DNA of 11,573 nucleotides from an uncultured Saprospiraceae bacterium (GTDB taxonomy: Bacteria; Bacteroidota; Bacteroidia; Chitinophagales; Saprospiraceae), in assembly GCA_937959375.1 (NCBI GenBank), contig CALGLS010000135.1, positions 1 through 11,573 on the forward strand. The letters are read 5' to 3'. The translations under genes were made by a program, and so were the position numbers. Shown here one piece after another: positions 7,639 through 11,573 of the stretch. The first letter of the stretch is position 1; each line of letters opens with the position of its first letter. The notes beneath the pieces were generated by a model, which worked only from the letters and a program-made list of their open reading frames with translations, made no database searches and was not told the DNA's origin.

Positions 7639-7771
7639 AATCCCCTTCAAAACTTATTGATTTTCAACAAAATAGGCCAACATTTTCAATATTTTTTCGT
7701 TAGAAACATGAAAAAGATAGAAAACTATTAGAATGTGGAAAACTTTTCACTTTTAAAGGCATTCTTCAGCA

Positions 7772-7779
7772 CAAAAATA
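7772..7779 (-). promoter_or_regulatory. Candidate -7 box toward tsaE
   Basis: The minus strand reads TATTTTTG, an exact fit to TAnnTTTG. No TTTG is seen at the -33 distance, and the implied leader of tsaE would be about 260 bases and run through the heptamer hairpin. The support is weak. Confidence 0.2.
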
Positions 7780-7803
7780 CTATAAAAAACGGGTAAAATT
7801 TTG

Positions 7804-7811
7804 TATTTTTG
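7804..7811 (+). promoter_or_regulatory. Candidate -7 box of the gyrB promoter
   Basis: TATTTTTG exactly fits the Bacteroidota -7 consensus TAnnTTTG and would give a 5' leader of roughly 60-65 bases before the gyrB ATG at 7882. The -33 region is A-rich (CTATAAAAAAC) and lacks a clear TTTG, so only half of the consensus is present. Its position just ahead of a housekeeping gene supports the call. Confidence 0.45.
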
Positions 7812-7881
7812 TACGAGTGTTCAGACTCAATTATTTCAATATAAATTGGGTCCCAACACTAACCTAAAATTAAGCAAAAAA

Positions 7882-9840
7882 ATGAGCGATTTAGAAAAGA
7901 AAAAAGGGAATTATGGTGCGGATAATATTACCGCACTCGAAGGCTTAGAAGCAGTCCGAAAAAGACCTGGTATGTACATCGGTACAACCGACACAAAAGG
8001 ACTTCACCACCTAGTTTGGGAGGTTATTGATAACTCCATTGACGAACATCTTGCAGGCCACGCAACTAGCATTGAAACGGTTGTCCATAAAGACAACTCT
8101 ATCAGTGTTACAGACGATGGTAGAGGTATTCCGACTGGTATGCATCAAAAACTACAGAAGTCGGCACTAGAGGTCGTTATGACGGTTTTGCACGCAGGTG
8201 GTAAATTTGATAAAGACACTTATAAAGTTTCTGGTGGTCTTCACGGTGTGGGGGTTTCTTGTGTAAACGCATTATCAGACTACCTAAAAGCTGAAGTTCA
8301 CAGAGAAGGCAAAATTTTCACACAAACTTACTGCCAAGGTAAGCCAACTTCTAAAGTTGAAGTAGTTGGCGATACGACCAAAAATGGAACAACCATTACA
8401 TTCCACCCTGATCCAGAGATCTTTGTAGAAGGTGGTGATTACAAATTTGACGTCCTTGCTGCTCGTATCCGTGAGTTATCTTTCCTAAACAAAGGCTTGA
8501 AACTTTCATTAGTTGACGAACGTGACCTTGATGAGAATGGCGTAGCGAGAAGAGAAGATTTCTACTCAGAAGGTGGTTTGAAAGAATTCGTTCTTTACAT
8601 CGATGAAAATAAAACAAAACTTATCGACGAGCCAATCTATGTAGTTGGTAAAGAAGATAATGTGGAGGTAGAAGTTGCGATGCAATACAATACTTCTTAC
8701 TCTGAAAATATTTCTAGTTACGTGAACAACATTAACACCCGCGAAGGTGGTACGCACGTTGCTGGTTTCCGTAGAGCTGTTAACAGAGAGTTTGACAAAT
8801 ATGCTCAGGCAAACGGTTTGTTCAATAAATTGAAATTTAAAATTTCTGGTGAAGATTTTAGAGAAGGATTGACGGCAGTCGTTTCTGTAAAAGTACCTGA
8901 ACCGCAATTTAAAGGACAGACAAAAGGCGAGCTTGGTAACTCAGAAGTTACTGGTATCGTTTCACGTTGCCTTGGTGAAGCCCTTAAGTTTTACCTTGAG
9001 GAAAACCCAAAGAAAGCAAAGAAGATTATTGAAAAAGTAATCATCGCTGCTACCGCTCGACATGCTGCTCGAAAAGCACGTGAAATGGTACAGAGAAAGA
9101 ACGTATTGACGGGAAGTGGCTTACCTGGTAAGTTGTCTGACTGTAGTTCTAAAGATCCAGCAGAAAGCGAAATATTTTTGGTTGAGGGAGACTCGGCAGG
9201 TGGAACGGCTAAACAAGGTCGTGATCGTCAGTTCCAAGCGATCCTTCCACTTCGTGGTAAAATCTTGAACGTGGAGAAAGCCATGGAACATAAGATTTAC
9301 GAAAACGAAGAAATCAAGAATATGTTTACAGCACTTGGCGTAAGCATCGAAGAGAAGGAAGATGAGCGTGTGCTGAATGTTGAAAAATTACGTTACCACA
9401 AGATAGTCATCATGTGTGATGCCGATGTCGATGGTAGTCACATTGTTACTTTGATTCTTACATTCTTCTTCCGCTACATGAAGCCGCTGATTGAGATGGG
9501 CCACATTTATATCGCTGCTCCACCACTTTACATGGTAAAGAAAGGAAAGCAATTTAGATATTGCTGGAACGAAGAGGAGCGTCAAGATGCAGTGAAAAGT
9601 TATCAAAAAGATGAGAACGATACTTCTGTAAAAATACAACGTTACAAGGGTCTTGGAGAAATGAATGCGAGTCAGTTGTGGGAAACTACAATGGATCCAG
9701 ACGAACGTATGATGCGTCAAGTAAACATCAACGATGCTGCTGAAGCTGACCGTGTATTCTCCATGTTGATGGGTGATGAGGTTCCGCCTCGTCGTGCATT
9801 TATTGAGGCGAATGCTAAGTATGCTAATGTGGATGTGTAG
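7882..9840 (+). CDS. gyrB: DNA gyrase subunit B
   Basis: GyrB is the ATPase subunit of DNA gyrase; with GyrA it introduces negative supercoils. I start it at ATG 7882 (652 residues), preceded by the A-rich AAGCAAAAAA. The protein then begins MSDLEKKKGNYGADNITALE, as in other GyrB proteins. A TTG 81 bases upstream is in frame but would start inside the promoter box region. The GHKL ATPase domain has EVIDNSIDE (Glu47, Asn51), DDGRGIP (78-84), SGGLHGVGVSCVNALS (117-132) and the QTK loop (346-348) whose Lys contacts ATP phosphate. The TOPRIM domain has EGDSAGG (435-441), PLRGKILNVEKA and DADVD (513-517) for Mg2+. The C-terminal signature is QRYKGLGEMNASQLWETTMDP (586-606). The length fits the short GyrB type without the insert of about 170 residues found in proteobacteria. 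ParE is the alternative, but the N-terminus and TOPRIM text favour GyrB. gyrA is not in the window. Confidence 0.96.
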   Translation: MSDLEKKKGNYGADNITALEGLEAVRKRPGMYIGTTDTKGLHHLVWEVIDNSIDEHLAGHATSIETVVHKDNSISVTDDGRGIPTGMHQKLQKSALEVVMTVLHAGGKFDKDTYKVSGGLHGVGVSCVNALSDYLKAEVHREGKIFTQTYCQGKPTSKVEVVGDTTKNGTTITFHPDPEIFVEGGDYKFDVLAARIRELSFLNKGLKLSLVDERDLDENGVARREDFYSEGGLKEFVLYIDENKTKLIDEPIYVVGKEDNVEVEVAMQYNTSYSENISSYVNNINTREGGTHVAGFRRAVNREFDKYAQANGLFNKLKFKISGEDFREGLTAVVSVKVPEPQFKGQTKGELGNSEVTGIVSRCLGEALKFYLEENPKKAKKIIEKVIIAATARHAARKAREMVQRKNVLTGSGLPGKLSDCSSKDPAESEIFLVEGDSAGGTAKQGRDRQFQAILPLRGKILNVEKAMEHKIYENEEIKNMFTALGVSIEEKEDERVLNVEKLRYHKIVIMCDADVDGSHIVTLILTFFFRYMKPLIEMGHIYIAAPPLYMVKKGKQFRYCWNEEERQDAVKSYQKDENDTSVKIQRYKGLGEMNASQLWETTMDPDERMMRQVNINDAAEADRVFSMLMGDEVPPRRAFIEANAKYANVDV

Positions 9841-9845
9841 ATAAT

Positions 9846-9880
9846 AGACCGAAGTCGGGAGACGGGAGACGAAAGTTTCC
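9846..9880 (-). repeat. Heptamer-unit repeat (copy 2, inverted)
   Basis: Six bases after the gyrB stop, four 7-base units follow each other: ACCGAAG, TCGGGAG, ACGGGAG, ACGAAAG (9848-9875), then TTTCC. The reverse complement starts GGAAACTT and ends CGGTCT, like the copies at 7603-7638 and 10171-10199, so this copy is inverted relative to them. Confidence 0.65.
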
Positions 9881-9901
9881 TTTAACGTGTTTACCCGCAT
9901 T

Positions 9902-9945
9902 AATCCCGAGTTTTGATTGAGAGATCGAAGCTCGGGATTTTTTTA
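9902..9945 (+). terminator. Intrinsic terminator of gyrB
   Basis: AATCCCGAG (9902-9910) and CTCGGGATT (9931-9939) form a perfect 9-bp stem. The last two T of the stem run into a T-tract (9938-9944). The 20-base loop can pair further through TTGAT/ATCGAA. It lies about 60 bases after the gyrB stop codon, the expected place and orientation. Confidence 0.9.
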
Positions 9946-9957
9946 TTTAGAAAATAA

Positions 9958-10132
9958 GTAACTATTCAGCTTGCAATACCATTGAGTGTTTTAGCTGTAA
10001 AGCACACTATCATATTTTGAATCACAAAAATGATTTTTGAACCACAAAAGTAACAAAAGAGCACAAAAGAAATAACGTGTTTACGTTATTGAACTTTTGT
10101 GGTTCAAATTAGTTTGAGTTCTGAATAGTTAC
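9958..10132. repeat. 175-bp nested inverted-repeat element (MITE-like)
   Basis: The ends are a perfect 12-bp inverted repeat, GTAACTATTCAG (9958-9969) and CTGAATAGTTAC (10121-10132). Inside is a perfect 16-bp inverted repeat, TTTGAACCACAAAAGT (10036-10051) and ACTTTTGTGGTTCAAA (10093-10108). Inside that is AATAACGT/ACGTTATT (10071-10078, 10083-10090) with a 4-base loop. The left half also carries three loosely repeated units of about 20 bases ending in CACAAAA (near 10016, 10035 and 10055). It encodes nothing. A non-autonomous mobile element or a REP-like palindrome would fit. I see no clear target-site duplication. Confidence 0.6.
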
Positions 10133-10161
10133 GGTAATAATTATTCGGTAAGCTATGATAC

Positions 10162-10200
10162 ACGATTGTAGGAAACTTCGGTCTTCGATCTTCCGTTTCT
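10162..10200 (+). repeat. Heptamer-unit repeat (copy 3)
   Basis: ACGATTGTAGGAAACTTCGG and the following bases match the right half of copy 1 (from 7594) at about 33 of 39 positions. It comprises units CTTCGGT, CTTCGAT and CTTCCGT (10176-10196) and the half-palindrome ACGATTGTAG. The left arm seen in copy 1 is absent here, so no strong local hairpin forms. Confidence 0.7.
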
Positions 10201-10255
10201 ACTTAGCAGCACAGCTAGATAGGTTCACCCCAATCAGCTACATTAAAACAACCCC

Positions 10256-11573
10256 TCATTTTTTCAAAAAGGCGCTCAATTCCTCTTCCTTCAAGAAGAC
10301 AAGAGGTAGTTCCAAAAATGATTTTTCAACAAAAGGAATCGTTCCTAAAACGATATGTGTGGTCTTAGGAGACACTTTTTTAGCGTAGGAAATCCCTCTG
10401 TTCTGGAGGTGCTCTTTCAAGTCTGACTTACTAAAACTCGTTCTTCCCAACAATACTATTTCTGAGCCATTTTGTAAAGGTTTTTCAGTCGCAGCTTTCT
10501 TGTATTTTTCAAAAAAATGAGCTCTCCCCCATTCTCGAATCAACAAATCTGGAAAACGCATCGCGTACAGCAACATCGCATCTCCATCTGCTCCAACAAC
10601 CTGTGATCGCTCCATCAACACCTGATAAAACGGTCCATAATATGCTTCTGGCAAAGCAGCTTGTATACATTTTTTGAAAAACTTAGAAAGTTTCCGATGC
10701 TCTTTTAAACCGGCAGGTAGTTTAATTTTCTTTAACCAAGGTAACTGGAGCATCACCTCTGGCAAAACATCCATTGGATTTTTATTCAGATTGATTTCAC
10801 GAAGTTTTTTCAATTGATGCATCCCACTTGGCAAGTCTTGCAATTCATTATCTTGCAGGTTAAGTGTTCGCAACTCCTTGAGTGCTGAAATACCTTCTGG
10901 TAAAACACTAATTTTATTTTTCGATAGATTCAGTTCTCTTAAAAACTGCAAACCATCAACACCATCGGGAACAGAACTGAGTTCATTTATACTCGCATCC
11001 AATTCTTGGAGCAAGTGCAATCCCGAAATAGATTCGGGCAAACTTTTCAATTCATTTTTAGACGCAGCTAACTTAATCAACGCAGTACATCGACCTATCG
11101 AATCTGGAAGATGTGTCAACTTATTATTTTCAACATCAAGTATCAGAAGCGTTTCACAAGCTCCAATACTTTCTGGCAAGGATTCCAACTTATTTCTACT
11201 TAAGAATATTTTTTTTATCTGACTGAGCCCTTCCATTCCTTCCGGAAATTCTTTGATATTGTTGCGTTCAAAGTTGAGTGACTCGATATCTTTCATGGTG
11301 TTAATTGACTCAGGAAGTTTCGTCAATTTATTGCGGCTCATGTCTAACCGCTTAAGTTTTTTAAGCTTGACTATTGTCTTGGGTAAGATCTTAATTTTGT
11401 TGCGCTGCAAATCAATTCGTTCTACATTTCGGAGTCCCATCAAAGCTCTAGGGAATTTATGAAAAGCATTTTCACTCAAATCTATTTGCTGCAATCGTTG
11501 GAGATAAGCAATCTCAAATGGCAATTCTTCTAAGTCATTTCCCGAAAGGGTCAACACTTCCAACTGCTTCAAA
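10256..11573 (-). CDS. Leucine-rich repeat protein with C-terminal BRCT-like domain, partial
   Basis: The frame is open to the right edge of the window, so the N-terminus is missing; the TTG at 11572 is almost certainly an internal Leu. The visible 438 residues begin with twelve leucine-rich repeats of exactly 23 residues (1-276). Their pattern is Lxx(L/I)xxLxLxxNxLxxLPxxIxx, the type of Ras-suppressor/plant intracellular Ras-group LRRs. A capping piece, LPWLKKIKLP, follows. Residues 287-365 form a helical linker (YYGPFYQVLMERS, FPDLLIREWGRAHFFEKY) I do not recognise. Residues about 369-437 look like a BRCT domain: IVLLGRTSFSKSDLKEHLQN, a Gly turn, KKVSPKTTHIVLG, and an end FLKEEELSAFLKK resembling the BRCT terminal helix. 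LRRs bind proteins and BRCT domains bind phosphopeptides or DNA ends, so this is probably a scaffold or adaptor; there is no enzyme motif in the visible part. It converges with gyrB. Confidence 0.88.
   Translation of the reverse strand, partial: LKQLEVLTLSGNDLEELPFEIAYLQRLQQIDLSENAFHKFPRALMGLRNVERIDLQRNKIKILPKTIVKLKKLKRLDMSRNKLTKLPESINTMKDIESLNFERNNIKEFPEGMEGLSQIKKIFLSRNKLESLPESIGACETLLILDVENNKLTHLPDSIGRCTALIKLAASKNELKSLPESISGLHLLQELDASINELSSVPDGVDGLQFLRELNLSKNKISVLPEGISALKELRTLNLQDNELQDLPSGMHQLKKLREINLNKNPMDVLPEVMLQLPWLKKIKLPAGLKEHRKLSKFFKKCIQAALPEAYYGPFYQVLMERSQVVGADGDAMLLYAMRFPDLLIREWGRAHFFEKYKKAATEKPLQNGSEIVLLGRTSFSKSDLKEHLQNRGISYAKKVSPKTTHIVLGTIPFVEKSFLELPLVFLKEEELSAFLKK

Larger units (their letters stand above)
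7506..7881. other. Divergent intergenic region between tsaE and gyrB
   Basis: This 376-base spacer must carry the promoters of both divergent genes. It holds a strong heptamer-built hairpin at 7553-7638 near the tsaE side and an AT-rich half on the gyrB side. The latter has two TATTTTTG boxes on opposite strands. I see no RNA gene or convincing ORF. An open stretch across the hairpin is a by-product of the repeat. Confidence 0.75.
9841..10255. other. 415-base convergent spacer after gyrB
   Basis: No gene is visible between the gyrB stop and the stop of the LRR gene. The stretch holds in order a heptamer-unit cluster, the gyrB terminator, a 175-bp nested inverted-repeat element and a second heptamer cluster. 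Confidence 0.8.

Noticed and set aside
7537..7731. 64-codon plus-strand open frame before gyrB
   Set aside because: It is made largely of the heptamer hairpin; its protein text follows the 7-base repeat and resembles no family.
7734..7742. TGTGGAAAA as a DnaA box marking an origin
   Set aside because: It is a single near-match to TGTGGATAA. There is no cluster of boxes, no dnaA gene and no clear unwinding element, so an origin cannot be supported.
7801..7881. Extended gyrB start at TTG 7801, adding 27 residues
   Set aside because: The added residues do not look like GyrB, the TTG overlaps the candidate promoter box, and ATG 7882 has an A-rich leader and gives the usual GyrB N-terminus.
8396..9900. 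Minus-strand open frames opposite gyrB
   Set aside because: They lie wholly or mostly inside a well-conserved gene, have no family resemblance and are shadows of its codon usage.
10155..10388. 77-codon plus-strand open frame overlapping the LRR gene end
   Set aside because: It combines heptamer copy 3 with antisense of the BRCT-like coding region, and shows no independent coding signal.

Overview
The window looks like chromosomal DNA of a Bacteroidota bacterium, perhaps close to the Saprospirales, though the lineage below phylum is a guess. The clues are a secreted protein with a type IX secretion (T9SS) C-terminal sorting domain, a Bacteroidota-type GyrB, A-rich leaders without Shine-Dalgarno motifs, and candidate promoter boxes of the Bacteroidota TAnnTTTG type. 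I see no tRNA, rRNA, transposase, phage gene or CRISPR array.

Layout from left to right. (1) The end of a CoxE-like VWA-domain gene (+) enters from the left edge and converges on a minus-strand gene. A hairpin built of hexamer units lies between them. (2) 621-2108 (-) encodes a secreted serine beta-lactamase/PBP-like hydrolase with a T9SS tail. (3) A 358-base spacer contains a comparatively GC-rich segment that looks like a relict or interspersed intergenic repeat. (4) 2467-5013 (-) encodes a large patatin-like phospholipase whose catalytic domain is split by a membrane region. (5) A minus-strand group follows in transcription order tsaE (7505-7077), alanine dehydrogenase (6924-5695) and a small STM3941-like membrane protein (5657-5100). 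(6) gyrB (7882-9840, +) diverges from tsaE. (7) A 415-base spacer holds a good intrinsic terminator and two kinds of repeat. (8) The right edge cuts a minus-strand gene for a leucine-rich repeat protein with twelve exact 23-residue repeats and a C-terminal BRCT-like domain.

Most genes are ordinary housekeeping or envelope functions: DNA topology (gyrB), tRNA t6A modification (tsaE), alanine/pyruvate interconversion (ald), lipid hydrolysis, and a surface-exposed or secreted hydrolase. I see no convincing new multi-gene system. The less ordinary material is the LRR-BRCT fusion, the membrane-split patatin, and the non-coding DNA. Clusters of 7-base units (consensus near CTTCSGW) lie on both sides of gyrB, one folding into an 18-bp hairpin. 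A 175-bp element of three nested inverted repeats lies downstream of gyrB, and a hexamer-periodic hairpin lies between two convergent genes.
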